Below, in pieces: positions 41,621 to 53,180 of a stretch of DNA of 64,000 bases. This stretch comes from Lasiosphaeria ovina (taxonomy: Eukaryota; Ascomycota; Sordariomycetes; Sordariales; Lasiosphaeriaceae), in the NCBI GenBank assembly GCA_033439765.1, contig JAULSN010000003.1, positions 5,332,001 through 5,396,000 of the forward strand, written 5' to 3'. The translations under genes and the position numbers were made by a program. The notes below the pieces were generated by a model. It saw only the letters and a list, made by a program, of their open reading frames with translations. It had not been told where the DNA came from and did no database searches. The stretch's first letter is position 1, and every line of letters begins with the position of its first letter.

Positions 41621-44600
41621 ATGGACCCGCTTTCCATTACCGCGTCGACTATTACCCTGGTGGGGGTTATTGTGAGGTTGACAGAGATCACGTCGAATGC
41701 GTTAAACTGCGCCAAGGCCTTGACCGAAATCGATCGTGGACATGACAATATCGCAAACTCATTGCAAAGCACCGTTGAAGTTCTCTACCGTCTGAATACG
41801 CTAAGAGATGCAATTGCGAAGATCGACGACGAGCAACTTCGGACTATCAACATTACTAACCTTCAGCTTGAGCGACACCTCGAAGCAACTGAAGCCCTCC
41901 ATTCATCACTGCGTGCGCAACGGAAACGGCTACGTGGCTTTAGACGATTACGGGTGATCAGTAAAATTATCGGACGTCCAAATGATGTGGAGGGGGACCT
42001 TCAACGGAACGCAGAAAGATTTAGCGAATCCATGGGTTGCTTATCCATATTACACAACACTCTTCATAGGTCAGTGACCTCGGCTATCTTGTCAATGCTA
42101 CCTCTAACTCATATGATTGACATCTTATAGCTTTGTCACACTCTCAACGAGAGAGGTTTCTGTGCAGGGATTTGCAAAGGCAGCCGAATATCACGATGCA
42201 ACTGTCACAAAGCTCGAGCAACTGTCCTCTGACCAGAGCAAATCCGGCAAGGTTCGTACTGCCCACCGTACCATCAAGTATGCTCCATGAAACACGTAGA
42301 ATGAAACTGGCTGACCTGAAATCATATGATGCAGATCTGGGGGGAGGTAATTGGAACAGCGACGCAGCACATGGCACAGTCACTCTCCGCCACAAACGAA
42401 AACATCAGCAAACTGCGCCAAACTCTTATTGACAATAGTATCAATGCATTGGCCACGCCGGGCATGGAGATTAGCACCAAGCAGAGTTGGTTTGGTGTGC
42501 CATACCCTCGGAACCGGTGGTTTACCGGGCGAGATACACTTCTCGGCCGAATTACAAAATGTTTGTTGCCAGATGTTCGGCGACAACCAAGCCTTCCGTC
42601 GGACACAGCTGGGCGTGTGTTTTGCATATACGGACTTCCTGGAATCGGAAAGACACACGCTGCGATCGAGTTTGCCTACCGACAAAAGGATGACTTTACC
42701 CATATCTTTTGGATATCAGCAGACAGTGTGGAGAAGCTGGAACAGGGCTATATAAACATTGCTCGTGCGCTGGGGTTAGCACAGCCAACAGCGATTGAGG
42801 ACCGGGACAAACTCCTGAGCTCGGCCATGTCATGGACGAAGGCTGCACAAAATGGTTTGTGGACCCTCGAAAAAGAAATGCACTTTGGAATACTCCTTCT
42901 GACATTAGCATAGAGACCTCTTGGCTGCTTATTCTCGACAACGTTGACAACTTTGAGGTCTTGAACCGATATTGGTCAGGCTTCGGTGGTGGCGCTGTTC
43001 TAATCACCAGTAGGGATACTATTCCCCGCCTCTCGGCTTTGACAAGCATCAGTGACAGTGCACGTCTCGAGCCCTTTTCACCCCCTGAAGCAAGAGAAAT
43101 GATCAAGAAGCGATTGAGCAGACAGGACAGTAAGGAACTGAGCGACGAGGTGGCTCAGGATCTCGCGAAGCGCTTCGGATTCTATCCCCTCTACATGGAC
43201 CAAATGACCTCCTTCATCGAGTCAGACAAACAGCCCTTGTCGGAGTGGTGTAAGCAACTGGACTCGGAATTCGGCGATAGTGAGCTCCAAGAGGTAGACC
43301 CAGATGGTCTTTATTATCGAGAAAGCGTCGCCAAAGCAATTGAGACGCACGTCAAGCGACTTGACGTGCCAAACAGGATCGTGTTAGCAACGATCGGTTT
43401 CTTCGACCCCGACTACATCCCTGAGAGGCTATTACTATCACAGAGCCAACGAATGACCAATCTCTCGAGCGCAGTAAAGCGCCAGAAAACACTATTTGCT
43501 TTGTCGCGGTCGTCATTTATCCAGCTCAGCCCTGGCAGGGGAACCCGGAGCAGCAGCCGTGATCGCTGCATCAGTCTCCATCGACTGGTGCGCGACTCGG
43601 CAATCCGATCGTGCCCCAATACGCAGGAGGCTTTCGATAACGCAGTTGACATGCTCCGACATGCATTTCCATTGCACAAGCTGTCCCGGGATCATATGGT
43701 CGAGGACTGGGATGATTGCGAGACATTCCAACCCCACGTTCTGGCACTTCATCAGCAATATCTGGGGCTGAATCTCAACGGCCAAGCAACTCTTCCGTCG
43801 TTCGAGTTCATTGAGTTGATCTATTCATGTGCATGGTATGATCCCGCGGCTCCTTCTCTCTCGTAGGGCACAGGCAAATGCGCCTCTTAACTGAAGTTGA
43901 TCCCTTGTCATTCATTGCAGGTACATGTGCGAGAGGGGTCGTTTTAACGTTAGCAAGGGGCTCATTGCGACCGCTCAGACCGGCCATGATCAAATAGTTG
44001 CCGCGAAAGGAGATACCATACCTCCCGCCTTTCTTTCCGATATATACACTGTCCAACAATTCTACCACAATGAGGCCACATCTAACATCAGCATGGTAGA
44101 GTTCGCCCGAAAGGCCATGGACATCCGCGAGGCCGCGGTTGAGCAAGGCCTTATGGACCCGTACCACCCCAACCGGGCAAATGGCTTCATGAATGTCGGG
44201 GTCGCCATGGCCTGGGATGACCCGCGTGGGGCCATCAAGATGCACTCCAAAGCACTCGAGATTCGGCTTGGATCAGATAAGTACAAAGACGGACAGCTCC
44301 ACGGCCTTGCGCTGAACTACCTTAATATTGGGCGATGCTGGTACATGGTGCACCATCTGAAAATGGCCGCTTCCTGCTTCGAAAAATGTCTGTCGCTTAT
44401 GCAAAGTCGAGAATGCGAAGTTGGCAAGAAGTTTGTTCTGTAGGTCACTCTTCACAGACTGTGCGCCGCCAACATGCTCGGCCCCCCCAACTCTTATCAC
44501 CAATCAAACCAACCTGACATTCTCTTCTCTCTCCTCAGCACGGCCTGGGCCATGTCAGCGCTCGGAATAGTGCGAGCCGACCAGAACGACCTCGAAACGG

Positions 44601-45051
44601 CTATTAAGCTCCTGTCAGAGAGTCTATCACTGCATCTGAACACGATGGGCGACAAGCACATGAAAACACTTGCATGTTATTATCGTCTTGCGTGGGTGTG
44701 CAGACGTCTGGGAGAGTTTGAGAGAGCCGAGTAAGCATATTTCTAACAAGGCACTTTCGAGACCACTCAGCAGTCCTACATGCCCCGATTACTCACAACT
44801 CTACTCTCAGACAAATTTTGAGATTAATTCTCAAGACCTACAATAGCCTCAGTCCTAGACCTCAACCTGAGATTGCTCGTACAAAATTTAAACTGTCTCA
44901 GGTTCTTGAAGACCTGGGCGTGCCGCAGTCACAGTACGACCCACTGAGGCAAGAGGCTAGCGAGCTCCTTGCCGGTATTCTAGAGCGAGAAATAACAGAA
45001 CAGGACGGCGAGGAGGAATACGATAGCTGTATTGCATATTTTCTTAGATGA
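41621..45051 (+). CDS. NB-ARC/TPR NLR with HeLo-like N-terminal domain, 7 exons
   Basis: Exons 41621-42069, 42131-42251, 42335-42854, 42914-43835, 43921-44439, 44539-44730 and 44811-45051 join in phase to 987 residues. MDPLSITASTITLVGVIVRL begins a helical HeLo-like/STAND N-domain of ~190 residues. The NB-ARC domain starts at FGVPYPRNRWFTGRDTLLG: Walker A GLPGIGKT at 290-297, Walker B SWLLILDNVDNFE, RNBS-B-like GGAVLITSRDT, FYPLYMDQMTSFI (where plants have GLPLA), and ISLHRLVRDSA as the MHD-like motif. From ~residue 680 to the end, TPR-type helical pairs recur (AIKMHSKALEIRLG, AIKLLSESLSLHLN, ALNYLNIGRCWYMV). This is a complete fungal NLR with all nucleotide-binding motifs, presumably a cytosolic recognition/cell-death receptor. 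Confidence 0.9.
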
Positions 45052-45948
45052 GCCTCTCAGCGAAGCACAGTAGACTACTCTAGGACTAATCGAGGACGGA
45101 AAGACGACTGGAAGTGGGAGCCACAAGAAGACCCAAAGGCTAGAAAGGGGCAACAAATCGAACGAAACAAGTGCCAAGAACGCGAGGACTCGCCCGAGGA
45201 GGGACCAAGGACCACGGGCGCGACCCAAAATAGCATACAAGACCTCGGCGGATCCCCATATCGAAAGTTGTGTCGAAAAAGGCGAAGCACCAGTGCGGTA
45301 TGGTATCACAACATAACTTGACTCTGTATTGCTTTGCACAGCACAAGCCACTCACTCCAACGGTCTTCACCGACAGTGCCAGGTTGTAAGACCATAAGAA
45401 ACAGCCTCCCCAACAATTCGGAGTCAGACCCCAATGCCCAATACGGGACTGACAAGTAATTAGCAAATACGGCCATTACAGCACTCTTGACTAAAGGAAA
45501 GTATGAAGCAGGAGAAAGCCAATTTTCTTACAACAAACCAAGTCAGATAAGTACACGGAATTACCGCTGCCCCATTCACCACCAGTCAGGTTACGGGGAT
45601 ACACCGAAACCAGACCCGAGATCACCAAGGGGCTGATGTAGTACACGAATATATACACGGGACGCTGCAGAAGAGGGGGCACCACGAAAACCAAACCCAA
45701 AACAAGAGAGAAAAAAGCCAAGAAAGACACCGCTCGCCCCTCCCTCCCCCGCCCACCCACCACCGTTTCGCTACCTCCATGTCATGTCAATGTCGTAACT
45801 AGAATACGTATCTCCCCAGGCCCCCAGATACACCGATCAGTTACCCCCGACCCCCACCCTCCCCATCCCAGACACAATTTTATAATCCCCTTTCCTCCCC
45901 CACGAAAGAAAAACAGAAGGAAAAGCCGCGCGGCACACAGCTAATTAG
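45052..45948. other. Convergent 3' flanks of the NB-ARC and CWH43 genes
   Basis: No supported gene. Likely 3' untranslated regions; CCCC/CCTCCC-rich tracts at about 45720-45910. Confidence 0.45.
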
Positions 45949-48900
45949 TTAGTATTTGTAATACCGCGACTCGTTAAAGACGTGGTAAAAGTGGCCTCGG
46001 ACGCCCTCGCCGTTGAACAAAGCGGGGAAGCGCCAACCCGGGGGGACGTCCGACTCCGAAGCCTTCTTGTCTCGCTGCTTAGGCGAGGCTGCCCAGACGC
46101 GGGCGCTGTCGTCGCCGGGGCGGGGAACGACGAACTTGGCGACCTGCAGCTCGGTGTCGGTGATGGTGCTACGACTCACGCGGGCGTAGCCTGTGCGGCG
46201 CAGGCCCTTGTACAGGATGTATTCGCACCAGCGGTCCCAGTCAGAGGGGTCCACGTCTTGCATGCCGCTGGTCTTGGAGACGTATGTGTTGTAGTTGCCC
46301 GTGTGCGGTTTTGTGACAAGGTAGGACAGCAGGACGCTCGGGCGCGGCGAGCTGCCCATCAGGTTGGCGAGGTACTCGGACTGCAGACGGCGGTCCTCTT
46401 CATCCTCTTCCTGGCCCGAGTGGAATACGAAGATGTCTACGAGTGTGCCATAAACATCCAGCGTCGCGTGGATGGCGGGCGCCAACTCGCCGACGGGGCT
46501 TGGGAGCAGGTGATGCGTCGAGTTGAGGATGGGGAATTTGGACAGAAGTGCCGCGCCCCATGTGTGCTTGTTGGGCCCCGGGCCGTAGTCGACATACATT
46601 CCAAGATCCTCGGCAAGGAACTGCGTCGTGTCGCGGTTGCCCATGATGACGCGCTGCAGGTCCGATTCGAGCAAGCCGACAACATCAATTTCCAACTCCT
46701 TGATGAGGTCACGCATCCGATACTCTGAAGACCACATGTCGTTGTCCAGAGAGAAATGAATGGTCCAGATACCAGCTGTGAAAAGCCGGTCCTCGGCGTG
46801 ATACGGTTTATAGTCGTTGGTAGGGAAGCGGAGGTAGTTTGCGCCGAGGAACAAAATATTGAGAAGACCGAGGATGCCAACGTGGTACTTCCTGTGGCCG
46901 GAAGCGCCAAGACGGCGACAGATATTTGCCTTGCCAGCACTCGCCTGTTCCGAGATCAGATCAAAGACACCGGCTCCGATGAAGAACATCGTGGTGATCA
47001 TAATCCAGTCGGTGTGTTCGCGGACCAGAGGCCCGCCAGGGACAAAAGCATATGCAACGACCCAGACATGGAAGAGAACCAGAAAGTTGTAGATAAAGAA
47101 GCCGAGACCAAAAACGATGGCAGGGTTCTTCTTGGAGGCGTTCGTGATCAAAGGCACCGAAATAGCCATTAGATAAGTCGCCAAGGCCAAGGCTCCATAG
47201 TAGCCAAACCACTGTTGGTAAAGGGTGAGCACGGCGGCGCCAATGGAGCCAACCCCGAACGCCGTCCAGGTAGCGACGAGCCCAGGCCTGAAGGTCCCAA
47301 TCACCAAGCCACTTGTCATGGCAGCAATGGTGAACCAAGCATGGACGTTCGACACCGGGCCACGGATCGGGTACCCGTCCCAAACCCAAAGGATCATGGT
47401 GCTAGTGTCCGACAACAAGGAATGCAGGGCGAAGAACAGACCACTAATACCGAAAGCAGAAAGCACTGCCGAGCCGCTCTTCTTCTCAACAGCATTTTCA
47501 GCCTGCAGAGGCGCCCATCGGGTGAACCGCAGAGCCGCAAAGAAGGCCAGAACAAGGCCAGTGGCATTCCAGCCACCGTTATCGCCGTGCATAATGGGCC
47601 ATATGGGATTGTTGGTGTACCAAGCAAATTTGGCAACGGACGACATGACCAGACCGACCATCCACGCGAGAATGCGAGCTTCTAGTCTGGCGGGATGGAC
47701 CGAGTCGGAAAACCAGGTCGCAGCCCAGGCAAGGCAGCCCATTGAGACGCCGAAGCTGACAGTGAAAAGCCGAATGGCTGGGTTGACTACCAGGTACGCC
47801 AGCAGACCGGTTAGGGAAAGGAGATGGAACACGCGCTGGTTGTTGATAACAAAGGAGCGTATGGACTTTACCCCCAGCAGAGCAGGACTGATGGTCGACA
47901 TGACGAAGGCTTCGTAGCCCGAGATGCCCATGTGCCATAGTGGAAAGTCTGTGCATTTTTGGTTAGTTCAGTCGAGAGAAGACAAAAAATGGCCGACTTA
48001 CACCAGACAACGACGCCCAAACTGGTCAAGACGGACCAAAAAACGAACTAAACCTCATTAGACCAATTGTCTACTGGTGGATGCGGGTCGGACAATACAT
48101 ACGCCATGATACGCATCAGCCGCAATATCGAGGGCGTTGCCAAGCCTGAAACCTGCCGAAAACACGCCTAGTGTGGCGCTCTCTTTCCTATTATAACGTC
48201 AACCTCTCTCTCATTCGTCGGCGGCGTGGGGGAACAGAGAGAAACCGGGGAAGCAAAAGATAGGGTAGGGCGGAACAGCTTACTCTTTCTCAAGCACGGC
48301 AGCAGGGACGGAGGACTTGTTGGAGCTATTGACAAACAATTTTAGAACCTGACTTCGTGGTCTCATTGCAACACCGTCTAGATACGTACAAGCCCACGGC
48401 CTCTGTGCACTGTGCACGGAGGCCAGGGCTATCTTGGAAGCCATGTCACGTACCCCTTGTTCGCTCCATTGACATCCCGGATAACCAGTTCGAAGGTGCT
48501 GAAGTCCAGCGCCGTCACGGCATCGAAGGCAACGTCAAACAGAATCAGCGACCACTCAAAAAAGGCGTATGTGGTATAGGCTGAAAGAGGGGCATGTTAG
48601 CGCGCCCGAACGTCGCAAGCAACTACCGACGGCGGGACGGAATGGTCAATCCTACCTCCCGGGACCCGGTGGACCTTGTGTTGGATAAAAAAGTAGACCA
48701 ACGGCAACAAAGTGCCAAAGAATGCGCCGGCAAGGTATTTCCTGTACTTAATCGCTTTCGCGTTGGGAGGGCTAAGCGCGAGACAGCCGGCGGTCCAAGG
48801 AATGGTAAACACGAGGTACGAGATCATCAGGATGTCGTGCCAGTCATGGTCGTCGGTCGACGTGATGTATGTCCACCCCCCGCATGTTAGCGTCCTAATG

Positions 48901-49437
48901 ACGCCGGCAATGGCAACGGCCTTTGGGAGTGTCCGGCCGGGCCTCGCTGTCAGGAGATACCACAGTCCGACGAGCGCAAATCTCGGGCCTGGCGGACATG
49001 ATACAGTTAGCGCCGCATGTTGTTGGGCGCGGATAGAGAGGGATTAGAGGAACAGGACAGATATCGCACCTGACGTGATGGCAATAAAGAGCATAAAGAT
49101 GGACCGCTCGGGGTACCGATCGCCAATGGTCGCGGAGACAGACGGGAACCACTCCTCGGGGTAGCCATACCACTCGTTTTGCACGATCTTGTGAAAGTGG
49201 AGCGAGACGCCGACGATGAGGGCGCTCAGGAACGCGGCTTTCGCACTGGAAGTTAGCACTTTGGCCCTACAGTAGAGTCGTCCGACAATTCCATAATCCG
49301 GTCGATCCCAGCATGGAAGTTGCGCGGTAGACGAGAAACTCACCATATGCAACGGCGGTATGCGTCCAGCTGACCCATTGGCCTCCAAAAGAGAGCAGGA
49401 CGGTGCCCGTTTCCTTGTCCTTGTACCGTGATGCCAT
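45949..49437 (-). CDS. CWH43: CWH43-like GPI-anchor lipid (ceramide) remodelling protein, 8 exons
   Basis: Exons 49437-49344, 49237-49070, 48988-48656, 48580-48454, 48325-48284, 48145-48103, 48047-48002 and 47948-45949 join in phase to 950 residues. The N-terminal third is the multi-pass PGAP2/Frag1-like part ([36 protein letters not shown]). The middle is a second multi-pass region beginning [16 protein letters not shown], and the C-terminal third resembles the endonuclease/exonuclease/phosphatase fold ([30 protein letters not shown], ending FNESRYYKY). In yeast Cwh43 replaces the diacylglycerol of GPI anchors with ceramide in the ER. Length matches the family. Several exons are under 50 nt. 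The exon-2 acceptor (AAAG at 49238-49240) was chosen for frame and is the least certain splice. Confidence 0.92.
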
Positions 49438-50135
49438 GGCGCTCGAGCACGCTAGCTGTGTTGGCGCTCTCTGCGATGATGCGCCTCGAGTTTGAGCGTG
49501 CCGGAAATTAGCACCGGAGAGTACCTATCGAGGTCGCCAATGTATGGATATAAGAGACAGACATAGCAGCCTGGAATCGTTGGTTGCGAGCAGTGACGAC
49601 TAACCGGTCTTTTAAGGCGAAACGAGATGGAGGGGGCACGGGAAAGCAAGCGTGGCATGAAAATGAATGTGAAGACGCCGTGGAACAAACAATACAAATA
49701 TCCTCGGCATTCACGCCGCAGCGCGACTTCCCACACTAAAAACCCACCATGCCTTGGGAATCCCGCCCACATCTCGTCATCCGAGTCGGCCGCAGCTCCC
49801 CTCCAAAAGTCCGTGGTTTCCAGGCACCAAGCCACCCGCAAATAGCTTGATTCGCGAATCACGGTGGGGTAGCTCAGGGTCATTAGCGCTAGCTTAGAAA
49901 GGCTAAGCTGCCTAAACCCGGCAACGCACGGATGCCAGGCCGACAAAAAGTGGGGCCATCTTCTCAACGGGCGCTTTTGCCCCACTAAAAAGTCTCTGTC
50001 CCACCTCTCAAATCCCAAATTCCGAATGGAGCTGGAATTTGGGGACCCTCAAACTCGAAGCTGGTGATGCTCTGCGTCCGACAACGATAACCCTCTCACG
50101 ACTCACGACGGCAACTCGTACCGTGATCTGCTGCA
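49438..50135. other. Divergent intergenic region, CWH43 and UTP6
   Basis: 698 bp with both promoters; no gene recognised. Confidence 0.5.
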
Positions 50136-51497
50136 ATGGCTGGCGTGTCCGACAAAGCCCGCTTCTATCTGGAGCGCGCAGCGCCAGAGCTGCGCGAGTT
50201 TGAGGACAAGGAAATCTTCTCCAAGGCATGTCTCGCTAAGCTCTTGTCCAATTCTCTAGAGACAGACAGAAAAAAAAGCCTTAGAGGCCAGGAGGTTCAA
50301 CCAACTAACTTGCCGGCGGCAAAATAGGATGAGATCCGATCCGTCGTCAACAAGCGGTCCGACTACGAACACCTGGTCCTCGGGCCGCGCACCAAGCCGA
50401 CAGACTTCCTGACCTACGTCGAATGGGAGCAGTCACTGGACCGGCTGCGGGCGAAGCGGTGCCGGCGGCTCAAGGTGCGGTCGTCAAGCTCCAACGCCAG
50501 CCAGGCGCGCACGTTTGGCATCTTTGAGCGCGGCGTCACCAAGCACCCGGGCTGCGTGCCGCTGTGGAGGGCCTACCTCGATTTCGCGGCCCAGATCAAG
50601 GCAACCAAGCGGTGGCGGCGCATCGTCACGCGCGCTATCCGGCTACATCCCACCGACGTCGGGCTGTGGACGCTGGCAGGCCGGCGCGCGGCGCGGAACG
50701 GCGACATGGAGCGCGCGCGCGGCCACTTCCTGCGCGGCTGCCGCTTCTGCACGGCCGGGCCGGCGCTGTGGATCGAGTACGCGCGGTGCGAGATGGAGTG
50801 GCTGGCGCGGATCGAGGCCAAGAAGAACGGCGGCGGCCGGAAGGGTGGCGGCGGCCCTGCGGCCAACGTCATGGAGGCGATCAAGGCCACCGAGGCGGGC
50901 GAACAGGACGGCGACCACATCGCCTTTGACAACGACAGCGACGAAGAGGGCGACGGCGACGACGTGCTGATGCTGCCGGACCCGGACGCGGAGGAGGAGG
51001 GCGCCATGGTGAAGGCGAAGCCCAAGGTCTTCGACGAGGAGGCGACCAGGAAGCTCGAGCAGAGCCCCGCGCTGAGCGGCGCCATCCCAATGGCCATCTT
51101 CGACATTGCCAAGAAGCAGCGCTTCTTCGGCGCGGCGGCGGCCGAGGAGTTTTTCGACATGTTTGCGACCTTCGACCGCGTCTCGTCGCAGGACAAGATC
51201 GTCCAGCATGTCCTCAGCACCATGGAGGAGCTGTTCCCAGCGAGCCCGAGCACATGCAGCTGCGAGATTCGGCTGCCGCTCATCGGCGTCGACGTGCACA
51301 CCCCGGCTTTCCCACAGGCCTTGCGCGAGTCTCTGGCGAGGCTCAAGGCCGGCCTCCTCAAGACGACGGAAAAGAAGACGCTGGCGCGCAAGCTGGTGGC
51401 GTGGCTCGAGACGACTGTCGCGGTCGCGGATCTCGACCCAGCCATTCAGACTGTGCTGGAGCACACCAAGAAGTCGCTGGAGGAGTTGCTCAGTTGA
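50136..51497 (+). CDS. UTP6: U3 snoRNA-associated protein UTP6, 2 exons with a GC-AG intron
   Basis: Exons 50136-50225 and 50328-51497 give 419 residues. The N-terminus (KARFYLERAAPELREFEDKE, then DEIRSVVNKRSDYEHLV) is the conserved UTP6 block. HAT repeats follow (PLWRAYLDFA, GLWTLAGRRAARNGD, ALWIEYARCEMEWLARIEAK), then an acidic insert (DNDSDEEGDGDD) and a helical C-terminus. UTP6 is part of the small-subunit processome (UTP-B) for 18S rRNA maturation in the nucleolus. The intron begins GCATGT: no GT donor gives an open frame, and AAG/GCATGT to TAG/GATGAG restores the conserved FSKDEIRSVV. A CTAAC branch site lies at about 50304. Confidence 0.92.
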
Positions 51498-51670
51498 TAC
51501 CCCCGTTATTTGCAGATCCGGGCTGGCTATAATACAATACAAAATATGGACATTGCCCAACACGCTATTGTTGCCCTCAAAAGGGACTACTCCAAGAAGC
51601 CTAGTGATATTACAATTACAGAGCTGTACAGACGCGGCGCAACCGTGAATTTATTTCCTGTAATCGGTAT

Positions 51671-53180
51671 TTATTTCCCTGCCACTTTGTCCTTGGCGAC
51701 GCCAATGATGTATTGCCACTCGTCAGCCGTGACCTTGCTCACGCTGAGCCTCGCCTGCTTGAGCAGCTGCATGTTCGCGAGCGGCTTGCCGGCCTCGCCC
51801 ATTTCCCGCAATTCCTTGAGCCCGATGGGCACGGCGAACTTGCTGCGGAACTCGACGTGCACGACGCTCCATTTCGGGTCCGCCGGGTCCGACTTGGCGT
51901 CGTAGTACGGCTGCTTGGGGTCGTGGGCGGTTACTTTGGAGGTAGACGGTTAGTGCGGGAGTCTTCATGTCAAGCGTGCTAGTCTATCTGTTTCATGAAA
52001 TGTACGCCTTGTGGCCAAGAGATAGACCGAAGCACAGCTTGGTTGCGAGTTGCCGCAATGGAATATAAAATTCGAGGCGCAGGGCATTGCCGCCGCGTGA
52101 ACACTCCAACAAGCTGATGCAGCTGACTGCTGTGTTGAGATCAAAGAGAGTGAGGCACGGAACTTACGATCAGGCGTGTGTTCTTTCACAATTTCCATGA
52201 TGCCTACAATGCCCGGCTCCTTGCAGTTAGAGTGGTAGAAGAAAGCCAGGTCGCCCTTCTTCATAGCGCGCAGGTTATTGCGGGCCGGATACGAGCGGAT
52301 GCCTAGACAGGGCGGGCGAGAGTTGAGTGTTAATTAGATTCGCTTGTCAAGTCAGAATTCGTGAAGCAACCTACCATCCCAGGGCTCAGGCTTCTTCTTG
52401 GCAGCGAGGTCGTCTATCGAGAACCGCACGTCGATGCCCTTCTCGATCCGCGACTCGGGCTCGGCTTTCATCAGCCAGAAGTTCTTGCCATCCGATGACT
52501 TGGGCGCCGCAGCTAGAGCAGCCGCCTTTGCCTTGGCTACAGGAGCTTTAGCTGCTGCGGTGGCTTTGGCTACGGTGGCTTTCGCCTTGGGCGAGGGCGC
52601 CTGCTTACCCAAGCGCGTCCTCTTTGCCGGTGGTTCAGACTCGGCTTTGGATTCAGCCTTGGGTTCAGACTTGGACTCAGACTCAGATTCGGACTCAGAC
52701 TGAGATTTGGCCTCAGGCTCAGATTCGGCCTCAGGCTCAGATTCGGCATCAGGCTCAGATTCGGCATCAGGCTCAGTATCAGTCTCGTCAGGGTCTGCTT
52801 GCTTGTTTTTCTGTAGAAAAGTTGTTAGGTATTGGCCTTTTTTTTTGTCACGGAAGGTTGAAGTGCGGACAAAGGCGGAATGGGGGTAATGGGCAGAACG
52901 GGCAGAACTGTTTCGAAGTGCTGTTTGACGAGGGATAAGGTACCTCTAAAGTCTCTTTCTGAGCAGACTTCCGAGCTGTGCTTTTATTTGCTTCGGCGAC
53001 CGGCTTTTTGGGGTTTGCTGCTGCTGGTGACGGGCCAGCAGCCTTTTTCACTGGCTTGGACGCTGTTTTCACCGGCGTCGCGTCTTCTTGCGCGGCGGGC
53101 GCTGACGCCAAACTGTTCCGCAGCGAGCGCCGTGGTGCTGACTTTGGCTCGGCGCCTGCTGTCGACTTCCTTTTCGGCAT
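51671..53180 (-). CDS. EVE-domain (THYN1-like) protein with long basic/acidic N-terminal tail, 4 exons
   Basis: Exons 53180-52944, 52810-52375, 52302-52168 and 51933-51671 join in phase to 356 residues. The first ~190 residues are disordered: Lys/Pro/Ala-rich (MPKRKSTAGAEPKSAPRRS), then a Ser/Glu repeat tract, then an Ala/Lys-rich helix-forming stretch. The EVE domain starts FWLMKAEPESRIEKGIDVRF and continues with PWDGIRSYPARNNLRAMKKG, DLAFFYHSNCKEPGIVGIME and WSVVHVEFRSKFAVP. EVE domains are relatives of YTH/PUA folds that bind modified bases in nucleic acids; THYN1 is nuclear. The tail suggests nuclear retention. The acceptor of the last exon (CAAAG) is the weakest splice. Confidence 0.87.
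52640..52790 (-). repeat. Degenerate Ser/Glu-coding minisatellite
   Basis: Repeats of ~6-18 bp built on GACTCAGA/GATTCGG within the EVE-domain gene encode a run of Glu-Ser-Glu-Pro/Ala-Glu units on the minus strand. Likely length-variable. Confidence 0.7.

Noticed and set aside
50643..51563. Long minus-strand frames over UTP6
   Set aside because: Antisense shadows of UTP6 caused by GC-rich codons.
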